64,000 nt of DNA. Origin: Fabrea salina (lineage: Eukaryota; Ciliophora; Heterotrichea; Heterotrichida; Fabreidae). Under the pieces are notes generated by a model that searched no databases, had not been told where the DNA came from, and saw only the letters and a list, made by a program, of their open reading frames with translations. A program made the translations under genes and the position numbers. The DNA lies in NCBI GenBank assembly GCA_022984795.1, contig JALIHJ010000018.1, forward strand, positions 124,001 to 188,000. The letters run 5' to 3'. Shown here piece by piece: positions 1-8,284 of the stretch. Each line of letters begins with the position of its first letter. Position 1 is the stretch's first letter.

Positions 1-570
1 GTCAAAAAGCCATTTTTGAAAAAGAAAGTCGACAAGTTCATCCAGCCTTCCCAAAGAAAAAGAAGTTTGTCAGGAGCCAAGCCTAGAAAAGAAGCTTTTA
101 CGTTTTTTTCACCTGCAGCAAACACTTCTAGTTCAGTTGACCACACTCCTGAACTTACTTTTCAAGAATATAAGCCATTCCTCAAACGGAAAAGCGAAAG
201 AGTCACTATGCAAAAACTCAACTGGTCCAGAGTTCCTAAAAAAATAGACTGTTGGTCTAAACCTTCTAAGCCTTGCACAACTCCTGTAAAAAGCAACTCA
301 CTTGAAGAATTCCTGCAGCTAGAAAACTCAACTTTCGACCTACTATACTCACCTAAAGTCTTTGTAAGACCCAAACCTGAGAAAATTAAACCTATTAAAA
401 CCTCTGAACTAGAAATGTACTTTCAAAAGCACACAGCTACCTACTCCAAATTCCAGCCTCAAATCACCTACTCTAGAATCCCCCAGTTAACAGAAACTTC
501 TAAGTTTTTGAAAGGCCGGTGTAGTTTTTCTAAACTTAAACAAGAATATCAATCTTTATGTAATTACTAA
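1..570 (+). CDS. Unknown basic protein, 5' end outside window
   Basis: The reading frame is open from base 1, so the start codon lies upstream of the window; 189 codons are visible before TAA at 568-570. The protein is rich in Lys, Ser, Pro and Thr, with short basic clusters such as QRKRSLSGAKPRK and KRKSERV, and has no membrane segment or domain I recognise. The composition suggests a disordered, possibly cytoskeletal or nuclear protein, but that is inference only. The stop codon shares bases with the stop of the convergent SRP54 gene. Codon use matches the neighbours, so I take it as a real gene. Confidence 0.75.
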   Translation, partial: VKKPFLKKKVDKFIQPSQRKRSLSGAKPRKEAFTFFSPAANTSSSVDHTPELTFQEYKPFLKRKSERVTMQKLNWSRVPKKIDCWSKPSKPCTTPVKSNSLEEFLQLENSTFDLLYSPKVFVRPKPEKIKPIKTSELEMYFQKHTATYSKFQPQITYSRIPQLTETSKFLKGRCSFSKLKQEYQSLCNY

Positions 571-2069
571 CGACGCTTTTTCTTGCCCTTTCCTAGTTGT
601 GACATCATTTCGGACATGTCTAGTTTCCCCATTTCTTTCATCATTTGCATTAAGTTTTGGCTTCCGCCTAGTTGCTTCATCATCTTGGGGTCCACTGCGT
701 TTTGGACCTTTTTCATCATCTGGTTAGGGTTTCTCATGAAATTCTGCATGTCGTTGGCCTTTCCCAAGTTCATTTTGCCCATTTTTCCCACCATTTTAGA
801 AAACCGTTTGTACTCTTCAAGCAAAACGTTTACTTCGTGAATAGAAGTTCCAGACCCACGGGCTACTCTAATGATTCTTGACTCGTCGAACTGTTTGGCC
901 CCGTCTAGTTCTTCTTCAGTCATAGAGTCCATTATGCACATGAACTTTTTTATTCTAGCAATTCCTTCTTTTTCGCGGCCTTTTTCCAGAAGTCCTGAGC
1001 CTATGCCTGGAATCATAGACATCAACTGACTCAGTGACCCCATTTTCAGCACTGTCTGGAACTGCTCGTACATATCCCTCAGTGAGAACTTTCCTTGACT
1101 AATCTTGTTCATCAACTCAGGCTGCTTCTCAAGAGGCACCGCTTCCTGCACTACACTAAAAAGTTTGTCAATGTCGCCCAAACCTAAAAGCCTCCTTATA
1201 AAGCTTTTAGCGTCAAAAGCTTCGAAGTCGTCAAATTGCTCCCCAAGACCTATAAAAATGATAGGGGATTCTGTTGCTGCAACTGCACTTAAAGCTCCCC
1301 CGCCTTTAGCGTGTCCGTCTAGTTTAGTCACAATCACACTTCCTACATCCACAGACTCCCTGAAAGCTTTTGCTTGGTCGTAGCAACTCTGTCCAATGCT
1401 TGAGTCGACTACAAAAATATGCTCGTCTGGCTCTACTGCTTCTGAAACAGCTTTCATCTCTTCAAACAAAGCAGTTTCCTGCTTGTGCCTTCCTGAAGTG
1501 TCCACAATGATTAAGTCGTACTTCTGCTCTTTGAAGTATTCCACACCTTCACTAGCTATTTTCACAGGGTCAGTTTCAGTGTAGCTGCCGTAAAAAGGAA
1601 CCTTAACTCGGGTGGCATTTTGCTTGAGTTGATCAAAAGCACCTGCTCTAAAGGTATCAGCACACACAAGGCCAACTCGCCAGCCCTTTCTGAGGTAGTG
1701 GTAAGCGTACTTTGTGCAAGTTGTAGTTTTGCCAGAACCTTGAAGTCCTACAAACATGACTACGTTCTGGCGACCTTTTTTGAGCTGGAAAGGTTTCTTA
1801 TCAGTTTCAAGCATGCCTTGGAGTTCGCCCACTACTGCGCGTTGGACAACTTTGCGTTTGTTAGTGCCTGCAGCGTCAGCCTCCATATTGACCTGGAGGG
1901 TAACTCTGTCCCTGAGTCTTTTGACGTACTGAACATTCACATCGGCCTGAAGAAGAGCTTTGTTGACTTCGCCAAGGCACTCTTTGAGGACTTCTTCGTC
2001 AATCACAGTGGCGTGTTGTAGTTTCTTCAAAGCATTCGAAATTTTACTTCCAAGTTCGCCCAGTACCAT
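567..2069 (-). CDS. SRP54: Signal recognition particle 54 kDa GTPase
   Basis: This is the GTPase subunit of the signal recognition particle; it binds signal peptides and 7S RNA and docks with the SRP receptor at the ER. The N domain begins MVLGELGSKI. The G domain shows G1 GLQGSGKTTT (about residues 108-117), DTSGRH (about 190) and TKLDG (about 248). The C-terminal M domain is methionine-rich (MQNFMRNPNQMMKKV, NLMQMMKEMGKL). I chose the ATG at 2069 because MVLxxLGxxI is the family N-terminus; an in-frame extension of eight codons exists upstream. The length of 500 residues is normal for the family. It ends in TAG, overlapping the stop of the convergent gene. Confidence 0.97.
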   Translation of the reverse strand: MVLGELGSKISNALKKLQHATVIDEEVLKECLGEVNKALLQADVNVQYVKRLRDRVTLQVNMEADAAGTNKRKVVQRAVVGELQGMLETDKKPFQLKKGRQNVVMFVGLQGSGKTTTCTKYAYHYLRKGWRVGLVCADTFRAGAFDQLKQNATRVKVPFYGSYTETDPVKIASEGVEYFKEQKYDLIIVDTSGRHKQETALFEEMKAVSEAVEPDEHIFVVDSSIGQSCYDQAKAFRESVDVGSVIVTKLDGHAKGGGALSAVAATESPIIFIGLGEQFDDFEAFDAKSFIRRLLGLGDIDKLFSVVQEAVPLEKQPELMNKISQGKFSLRDMYEQFQTVLKMGSLSQLMSMIPGIGSGLLEKGREKEGIARIKKFMCIMDSMTEEELDGAKQFDESRIIRVARGSGTSIHEVNVLLEEYKRFSKMVGKMGKMNLGKANDMQNFMRNPNQMMKKVQNAVDPKMMKQLGGSQNLMQMMKEMGKLDMSEMMSQLGKGKKKRR

Positions 2070-2129
2070 TTTATTACCACGTGGTAAGTTCAATATGTAA
2101 TTGCTTTCTGTTTAAAGTCTATTTCCAAA

Positions 2130-2567
2130 ATGCAAATAAATATGTGGCTTTCAAAGGCTAGGTTGTTCAAGTTCCCCCTAAGACGTTTTGCTATCTACTA
2201 CACAAAAGAACACGAGTGGGTTAATTATAACCCTGATCAAAAGCAAGGCGTTCTGGGAATCACTGACCATGCACAAAGCCAATTGGGAGATGTAGTCCAC
2301 ATAGACCTTCCTGAAATGGATTCAACCTTTAGTACAGGGGATGTAATTGGAGTAGTGGAAAGTGTTAAGACTGTAGCTGACATCTACTCACCTGTGTCGG
2401 GCAAAATAGTAGAAGTTAACTCTGGCCTTCCAGAAGAACCTGAAACTATTAATTCTTCTCCTGAAGACAACGGATGGATTTGCAAGATTTCACTTGATAA
2501 CCCCTCTGAACTTGAAGGACTTATGGATAAGGCTGGTTACGATAAGTTTCTAGAGGAAGAAGCTTAA
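2130..2567 (+). CDS. GCSH: Glycine cleavage system H protein, mitochondrial
   Basis: The H protein is the lipoyl carrier that shuttles aminomethyl and reducing groups between the P, T and L proteins of mitochondrial glycine cleavage. A basic, Arg/Phe-rich leader of about 20 residues (LFKFPLRRF) looks like a mitochondrial targeting peptide. The H-protein core then starts with YYTKEHEWV. The lipoylation site is Lys80 in VVESVKTVADIYSPVSG. The length of 145 residues fits precursor H proteins. A second ATG at 2142 could also be the start. It is divergent from SRP54 across 60 bp. Confidence 0.96.
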   Translation: MQINMWLSKARLFKFPLRRFAIYYTKEHEWVNYNPDQKQGVLGITDHAQSQLGDVVHIDLPEMDSTFSTGDVIGVVESVKTVADIYSPVSGKIVEVNSGLPEEPETINSSPEDNGWICKISLDNPSELEGLMDKAGYDKFLEEEA

Positions 2568-2621
2568 TTAAATCTTTATTGAAGATAAGTTTTAGGGATA
2601 AGTGCTTTAAAATGTTGTATA

Positions 2622-4442
2622 ATGAATAAAAAAACTTTCGGGCTGGAAGAAACTGCTGACACTAGACCTTCTAGCAACTGGCACAGAACTATTCGAAGAA
2701 GTTTGCCTGACCAATGCTTTAAAATCAGGAATTTAGACACAGGAGAAGAAATTGACGTTAGAGACTGCCTCACTAAACCCTTAGAAAGCTCGGAAATTGA
2801 ACAGTTTCACAAAAAGAAAAGAGTCATCAACGGCTCACTTTGGAGCGCTGTGGAAAGGAACGATATTAAAAGGTGCAAGGAGCTACTGGATAAGGATATA
2901 TGTGGAGACTTTGCAGCAGACCCTGACTCCAAAGGCCTTAACGATTGGACAGCCTTGCACATAGCTTCAGCAGATGGGTTTAGGGAAGCCTGTGAAATAG
3001 TGGCTTCAGAAGCCAAAAACATCAATTGTAGAACTTCTATACGAAGGACTCCTTTGCACTTGGCTTGTTTAGGCGGGCACCTTCAAGTGGTGGAAGTACT
3101 GCTTGCAAAAGGTGCTGATCCTAACCTTTCTGACCAAGAAAATTACTCACCCTTGCATTTTGCCTGTATGTATGGGCACTTTTCTATAACTGAGAAACTT
3201 TTAGAATTTGGAGCTGACCCAGCCTTAGTGAATAACTTGAAAAAAACTCCTTTAGACTATGCACTTAACATAGAAACTTACAAAGTTTTTGAAAAGTACT
3301 CTAAACAATCACTGAGGAGTGGGTACTCCAGAGTTCCTTTTTTCAGCGTAATGCTTCATAAATCCCGCGAAGACTGTGTAAGCAGGCTTATTCAAAAAAT
3401 GACTCTGAGGCCTACCAAAAAAGATATCCAAACTTTTAAAGAAAGAACAAAACCAAAAACTGAATGCCCCAGAATTGTAATGCCCTTTTGTAAAGTAGGT
3501 CCAAAGGACTTTAAAGGCCTTATGCACCTTGGAAAAGGAAGCTTTGGCTCAGTATACCTAGTTGAGAAACTTGACACTGGAGAAAAGTTTGCTTTGAAAC
3601 TTCTTAAAAAGGAAAAGTTTCTAGGAAGTAATTTAGTTAGGTATGCCTTCACTGAAAGAAACATTTTAAAAAACATAAACCACCCCTTCATTGTAAAACT
3701 TAACTATTCTTTCCAGACAGAAGAAGACCTTTGCCTAGTGATGGACTACTGTCCAGGAGGAAACTTAGGGAACGTCTTGATTAAGCATAGGAAGTTCTCA
3801 GAAAACACCGCAAGGTTCTTTGCTGCTGAAATGGTTTTGGCTCTTGAAGAACTCCACTCCCACGGAATCATTTTTAGAGACTTGAAACCTGAAAATATAC
3901 TTCTGGACAAAGATGGCCACGCCAAGTTAACTGACTTTGGGTTGTCCAAAGAAGGAGTCAGCCAAGAGACTCTTTCTAAGTCAGTGTGCGGAACCATGGC
4001 TTACTTTGCACCTGAGATGCTTAAGAAGTCAGGGCATACCTTTTCAGTGGACTGGTATATGCTTGGAGTGGTGCTTTATGAAATGCTAGAAGGGATCACT
4101 CCTTACTACTCCTCTAGCAAAGAAAAACTCTTCGACAACATCCAAAGAGGCAAACTGAAGTTTCCTAAAAAGTTTTCAGAAAGTGCAAGGCACCTTATTA
4201 GTAGACTCCTAGAAAGAGACCAGCAGCAAAGACTAGGTGCACTTAGCAGTGAGCAAATCAAAAAGCACTCCTTTTTCAGTGGCCTCAATTGGAAAGATGT
4301 TTATGAGAAAAGATTCACTCCTCCTTTCAGAGTGAATCCCAAAGACAAATTTAGAGAAATACCTGTTTCAAGGATTTTTGGCGAGCTAAGTGTTGAGTGT
4401 TTGAACAAACTCGAAGACTGGTCTTTTATTCAAGCTAATTAA
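2622..4442 (+). CDS. Ankyrin-repeat AGC-family protein kinase
   Basis: Residues about 105-230 carry ankyrin repeats (TALHIASADGF, TPLHLACLGGHLQVVEVLL, SPLHFACMYGHF). A Ser/Thr kinase domain follows: glycine loop GKGSFGSVYLVEK (about 303), ATP lysine in FALKLLKKEK, catalytic loop FRDLKPENILLD (about 416), DFG, and CGTMAYFAPEM. The RDLKPEN loop, the tail KRFTPPFRVNP and a C-terminal LEDWSFIQ resembling the AGC hydrophobic motif place it in the AGC group near S6K/AKT/PKC. Ankyrin fused to an AGC kinase is not a standard animal architecture but such fusions occur in protists. All catalytic residues are present. The next gene starts 10 nt after its stop. Confidence 0.93.
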   Translation: MNKKTFGLEETADTRPSSNWHRTIRRSLPDQCFKIRNLDTGEEIDVRDCLTKPLESSEIEQFHKKKRVINGSLWSAVERNDIKRCKELLDKDICGDFAADPDSKGLNDWTALHIASADGFREACEIVASEAKNINCRTSIRRTPLHLACLGGHLQVVEVLLAKGADPNLSDQENYSPLHFACMYGHFSITEKLLEFGADPALVNNLKKTPLDYALNIETYKVFEKYSKQSLRSGYSRVPFFSVMLHKSREDCVSRLIQKMTLRPTKKDIQTFKERTKPKTECPRIVMPFCKVGPKDFKGLMHLGKGSFGSVYLVEKLDTGEKFALKLLKKEKFLGSNLVRYAFTERNILKNINHPFIVKLNYSFQTEEDLCLVMDYCPGGNLGNVLIKHRKFSENTARFFAAEMVLALEELHSHGIIFRDLKPENILLDKDGHAKLTDFGLSKEGVSQETLSKSVCGTMAYFAPEMLKKSGHTFSVDWYMLGVVLYEMLEGITPYYSSSKEKLFDNIQRGKLKFPKKFSESARHLISRLLERDQQQRLGALSSEQIKKHSFFSGLNWKDVYEKRFTPPFRVNPKDKFREIPVSRIFGELSVECLNKLEDWSFIQAN

Positions 4443-4452
4443 TTAAACTATT

Positions 4453-5643
4453 ATGAAAAGTGACATACTAGTTATAGGAGGAGGAGTTATAGGACTCAGT
4501 ATGGCAAAGCACCTGTGCAAAAGGGCTTCTGTTACACTTATTGAAAAAAACCACTGCGGAGCCCACACTAGCGGACGCAACAGTGGAGTAATTCATGCAG
4601 GGATATACTACACTCCAGGCTCAGCTAAGGCAAAGTACTCAGTTTTGGGCAACAAAGCTCTTTCTAACTTTTGTCTGGAAAAAGGAGTTGGCTTCAACAA
4701 CCTAGGAAAAATAATTTCGCCTGCAAACGACGCTCAGGTTCCTAAGATCCGCCAACTCTACGAAAGGGCTTTGCAGAACGGTGCAAAAGTAGAACTTATA
4801 GACTACCACCAAGCCAAAGAAATCGAGCCTAGAATCAGAAAGCAAGAGTTATACCTGTGGTCTCCTCTAACTTCCATTGCCGACAACAAAGGCGTAATTA
4901 AAGCACTTAAGCAAGAATGCACGGAAAACAACGTTCAAATACTTGAAAACTGCCAGTACTTGTCAAAAGTTTCACAGAGTCAGAATTCAACGGTTGTAAA
5001 CACTTCAAAGGGCAAAATAAAAGCAAGGTTCGTTGTAAACTGTGCAGGACTCTACACTGACAAGATTGCTCAGGACTTTGGGTTTGGAAAAGACTACCAG
5101 ATTCTGCCCATAGTAGGACTCTACGTAAAAGCAAGGGAAGGAATAAGAGGATTCAATACCCTAGTTTACCCAGTCCCTATAGGCGAAAACCAGTTTTTGG
5201 GAGTTCACACCACTAACCAAGTAACTGGAGGATTTACACTTGGTCCCACGGCTACGCCTGCTTTGTGGAGGGAACAGTACTCCTTTACTCATAACTTTAA
5301 GTCGCAAGAGCTACTGGAAACTCTGTACAGGTACACTAAGTGCGTGGTTTCTCCCAATAGAGGCATCTACTTGAAGATTCTGAAAGAAGAACTCAGGAAG
5401 TACTTCAAAAAAAACATTGTGAGTGACTGTGACCAGTTAGTTGAAGAGCTTAAAACAGAAGACTTTCTGGAGTGGGGGCCCCCTGGGATATTTCCGCAAC
5501 TAGTGGATAAAAAAACCTGCAGCTTAATACAGGACTTTAAAATTGAAAGGGATGAGCACTCACTGCACTTCCTCAATATTGTTTCGCCTGGCTGGACTTC
5601 TGCACTGGCCTTTACCCAGGATATTGCCGACAGCATTCTTTAA
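4453..5643 (+). CDS. L2HGDH: L-2-hydroxyglutarate dehydrogenase
   Basis: This is an FAD-dependent oxidoreductase of the DAO family that oxidises L-2-hydroxyglutarate to 2-oxoglutarate, a metabolite-repair step usually in mitochondria. The FAD Rossmann motif is at the very N-terminus (ILVIGGGVIGLSMAKHL), followed by the L2HGDH signature HTSGRNSGVIHAGIYY and later NCAGLYTDKIA. The C-terminus reads VSPGWTSALAFTQDIAD. Its 396 residues are close to bacterial LhgO and somewhat shorter than animal L2HGDH. No clear targeting leader precedes the FAD motif. It starts 10 nt after the kinase stop on the same strand. Confidence 0.94.
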   Translation: MKSDILVIGGGVIGLSMAKHLCKRASVTLIEKNHCGAHTSGRNSGVIHAGIYYTPGSAKAKYSVLGNKALSNFCLEKGVGFNNLGKIISPANDAQVPKIRQLYERALQNGAKVELIDYHQAKEIEPRIRKQELYLWSPLTSIADNKGVIKALKQECTENNVQILENCQYLSKVSQSQNSTVVNTSKGKIKARFVVNCAGLYTDKIAQDFGFGKDYQILPIVGLYVKAREGIRGFNTLVYPVPIGENQFLGVHTTNQVTGGFTLGPTATPALWREQYSFTHNFKSQELLETLYRYTKCVVSPNRGIYLKILKEELRKYFKKNIVSDCDQLVEELKTEDFLEWGPPGIFPQLVDKKTCSLIQDFKIERDEHSLHFLNIVSPGWTSALAFTQDIADSIL

Positions 5644-5733
5644 CTACTCATAAGTATTATAAGCCCTAAGTGTAGGTTTCCGTTAACTTCTAAACCCACT
5701 TAGAAAATATTCTATCGTTATGCATTTTTAACA
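5644..5733. other. 90-bp spacer with a predicted hairpin
   Basis: This spacer lies between the L2HGDH stop and the DYRK start. Bases 5668-5679 (AAGTG-ta-GGTTT) can pair with 5692-5701 (AAACCCACTT), giving a 10-bp stem with a 2-base bulge and a 12-base loop. It would lie in the 3' UTR of one gene or the 5' UTR of the next. No gene is seen here. Confidence 0.35.
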
Positions 5734-7512
5734 ATGCAAAAGCTCTCCAACAAGCCAGCAGTTCAAATTTCCCCTTCCAAATACAACTCCCCTAGAATTG
5801 CGAAACTTTCACTAGTTTCCAGAACTACTCGCAACTCCAAGCCTTCTCACAAACAAAATGCTTCAGACTTCACTCCCAAAAACATCAAGCCTAGCCAGCT
5901 TTTCCAAGTCCCCAAACGCAACTTCCAAGAAAACGCACAGATACCTGTTTTGGCTTTGTCAAAAATCAAACCTCCTAGTTCTTCGGGCAAGCACCAGCTA
6001 ACTACTACCCGGGCAAAAAAGCACAACCACACTACAGAAAATGCCTCTACCAACTCAAGTTACTATGCCTCAATGAGTCCTATGAACTCTACTTCTAGAA
6101 ACTTAAGCAAGGCTCGACAGCACGTTTCCAACAAATCCGAAACACACATTTCCACTAGCTCATTGCTTAAGTCATCAAAAAGGAAATACTCAGAAAATTT
6201 CGAAAACCCAAAAGAGCTTTGGAGCCAGTCGGAACTTCCGATAACATCTGCTGGTTGTTTAAAACGCTTTTCAGCGTGCTTGACTTCTTACGAACAAAGC
6301 GAGATCCTTAGTTACAAAGAGATTTACTGCATTGGAATCCGCGCTAAAAAGTTGAAGGGGTCCACAAGTTCTTTCATGAACTACGGTTACGATGACGAAA
6401 AGGGGAACTACAAAGTGGTTATTGGAGACCACATTGCTTACAGGTACGAAGTAGTAGAAGCACTTGGAAAAGGAAGTTTTGGGCAAGTGATTAAAGTCTT
6501 TGACCACAAAGAAAAAACCTACTTGGCCTTAAAAGTCATCAGAAACAAAAAAAGGTTCCACCACCAGGCAGCAGTCGAGGTCAGAATACTCAAGTACCTC
6601 AGGTCAAATGACCCCAAAAACAAATACAATGTTGTGTACTTAGACGACTACTTTTGTTTCCGAAACCATGTGTGCATAACCTTTGAAATGCTTAGTATTA
6701 ACCTTTACGAGTTTCTCAAAGCTAATCACTTTAAAGGCTTGTCTCCCAACCTCATCAGACGATTTGCGTTCCAAATACTGCAGTCTTTGCGTTTGCTGAG
6801 GAAGGCCCGAATCATTCACTGCGACCTTAAGCCTGAAAACATCCTTTTGAAGAGACCTACTCATTCATCAATCAAAGTTATTGACTTTGGTTCATCATGC
6901 TTTGAGGAAGAAAAAGTTTACACATACATTCAGTCTCGGTTTTACAGAGCCCCCGAAATAATTCTAGGAATTCCCTACTCTACCGGAATTGACATGTGGA
7001 GTTTCGGATGCATACTAGTGGAATTGTTTTTGGGGTACCCTTTGTTCCCCGGAGAAAACGAGTCTGAACAACTGCTGTGCATTATGCAGTTCCTAGGAAT
7101 TCCCCCTGAGTCGGTTTTGAAAAAGTCCACCCGCACCAAACTATTTTTTGACTCCAGAGGGTACCCTAGAATACAACCAAACTCCAGAGGAAAAATGCGC
7201 TTTCCTGGAAGTTACAACTTGCGCGAAGTTTTGAAAGGTTCAGACCCGCTTTTTATTGACTTGGTAGAAAAGTGTTTTGAGTGGGACCCTGAAAAAAGGA
7301 TTTCTCCTGATGAAGCTATCAGACATGAGTGGGTTATGAATACTTCAGGGAAAAAAACTGCGAGGGGAACTAGTGCTCAGCCCAAACAAGCAAAGGTTCC
7401 TTCTAGCCACCGTTCAAAGCTTAGCATGGGAGAAGTTTGGAATAACGCCCACGTACTCAACCCTTCAAGCACCAAAAGGAGTTCTAAAGCCAAGTCGTTT
7501 TTGTTTGTGTAA
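5734..7512 (+). CDS. DYRK-family dual-specificity kinase
   Basis: The N-terminal 210 residues are Ser/Lys-rich and low in complexity. A DYRK-homology (DH) box, NYGYDDEKGNYKVVIGDH, precedes the kinase domain. The kinase shows ALGKGSFGQV (about 242), ALKVIRNKKRF, IIHCDLKPENILL (about 364), IDFGSSCF, and YTYIQSRFYRAPE, whose YxY activation-loop tyrosine is autophosphorylated in this family. The DH box makes a DYRK2/4-like subgroup more likely than DYRK1 or HIPK. DYRKs act in cell-cycle and cytoskeletal control; the role in this organism is unknown. A Lys/Ser-rich tail follows the domain. Confidence 0.93.
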   Translation: MQKLSNKPAVQISPSKYNSPRIAKLSLVSRTTRNSKPSHKQNASDFTPKNIKPSQLFQVPKRNFQENAQIPVLALSKIKPPSSSGKHQLTTTRAKKHNHTTENASTNSSYYASMSPMNSTSRNLSKARQHVSNKSETHISTSSLLKSSKRKYSENFENPKELWSQSELPITSAGCLKRFSACLTSYEQSEILSYKEIYCIGIRAKKLKGSTSSFMNYGYDDEKGNYKVVIGDHIAYRYEVVEALGKGSFGQVIKVFDHKEKTYLALKVIRNKKRFHHQAAVEVRILKYLRSNDPKNKYNVVYLDDYFCFRNHVCITFEMLSINLYEFLKANHFKGLSPNLIRRFAFQILQSLRLLRKARIIHCDLKPENILLKRPTHSSIKVIDFGSSCFEEEKVYTYIQSRFYRAPEIILGIPYSTGIDMWSFGCILVELFLGYPLFPGENESEQLLCIMQFLGIPPESVLKKSTRTKLFFDSRGYPRIQPNSRGKMRFPGSYNLREVLKGSDPLFIDLVEKCFEWDPEKRISPDEAIRHEWVMNTSGKKTARGTSAQPKQAKVPSSHRSKLSMGEVWNNAHVLNPSSTKRSSKAKSFLFV

Positions 7513-7529
7513 TATGTCTAAGTTTATTT

Positions 7530-8246
7530 TTACTGCTTAATTAGTTTTTTGCTGTTTTTACAACCCTTGCATTTGCAGTGCTCAGAACATGGTAACCCGC
7601 TCTGAAAGCACTCGCAGTAATTTTTCAAACAAGCACTTTTGGAGCAATTGCACCCTTTGAAGTGTACTACTTTAGTACTGCCTTGGTTGTTCACAGTAGT
7701 GATTTTGGGCATGAAAGCGTTAGGGTTTCTTTCAAGTATATGCTTTCTAGCTTTTTCTCTTTCGCTTTCGTAGTCTGCTGTATTGTGGCAGCCAGTGCAC
7801 TTACAGTCAAAGCAGTAGTTTCCAGCGTTGAAGCACTCACAGTAAAGTTTAAGGCACTTGGTTTTGGAACACGAGCAACTCATTTTCTTTTCGTCGGGGG
7901 ATTTCTTTCTGACTCTTTTAAACCTAGCTTTTACTCCGTTGGATAACTCCAGAGTTACACTGTGGGCTTCGTTTTTCGAATTTTCAGTGAACTTAGAAAA
8001 GTCTATTTTTTGAATGAATCTGTGGGAGTTTTTTGGTACAGGCAACTGCTGACAAACAGGAGTGGGACTGCTGAGACTCCAAGCTGGAGGGTTGTCTTGG
8101 ATTACCTGGAAAGTACTGGGAGAAGTAAAACTAGGGTTTTGTATAGGAGACAAACAGTTTAGTATTGAGCGCGAAAAAGGCGACACTGCGGAACTTGCTA
8201 GTTTTTTTTCTGATTCAGGTGTTCCAATTTCTTCTTGAGATGCCAT
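7530..8246 (-). CDS. CXC (CRC) domain DNA-binding protein, LIN54/tesmin-like
   Basis: Two cysteine-rich CXC repeats occupy about residues 118-235: [19 protein letters not shown]...CKCTGC and [20 protein letters not shown]...CKCKGC, joined by the conserved linker containing [10 protein letters not shown]. This CRC module binds CHR-type promoter DNA in LIN54 (MuvB/DREAM complex) and in plant TSO1. The N-terminal 115 residues are Ser/Pro-rich and lack other domains. At 238 residues it is much shorter than animal LIN54, so it is essentially the DNA-binding module. A role as a cell-cycle transcription regulator is inferred from the family. Confidence 0.93.
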   Translation of the reverse strand: MASQEEIGTPESEKKLASSAVSPFSRSILNCLSPIQNPSFTSPSTFQVIQDNPPAWSLSSPTPVCQQLPVPKNSHRFIQKIDFSKFTENSKNEAHSVTLELSNGVKARFKRVRKKSPDEKKMSCSCSKTKCLKLYCECFNAGNYCFDCKCTGCHNTADYESEREKARKHILERNPNAFMPKITTVNNQGSTKVVHFKGCNCSKSACLKNYCECFQSGLPCSEHCKCKGCKNSKKLIKQ

Positions 8247-8284
8247 TTAATATACAGGATTTGGTATCGGAGTTATAATTAATC

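Noticed and set aside
1105-2021. Plus-strand frames of 62 to 133 codons inside SRP54
   Set aside because: They are antisense shadows of a conserved gene, with no recognisable domain.
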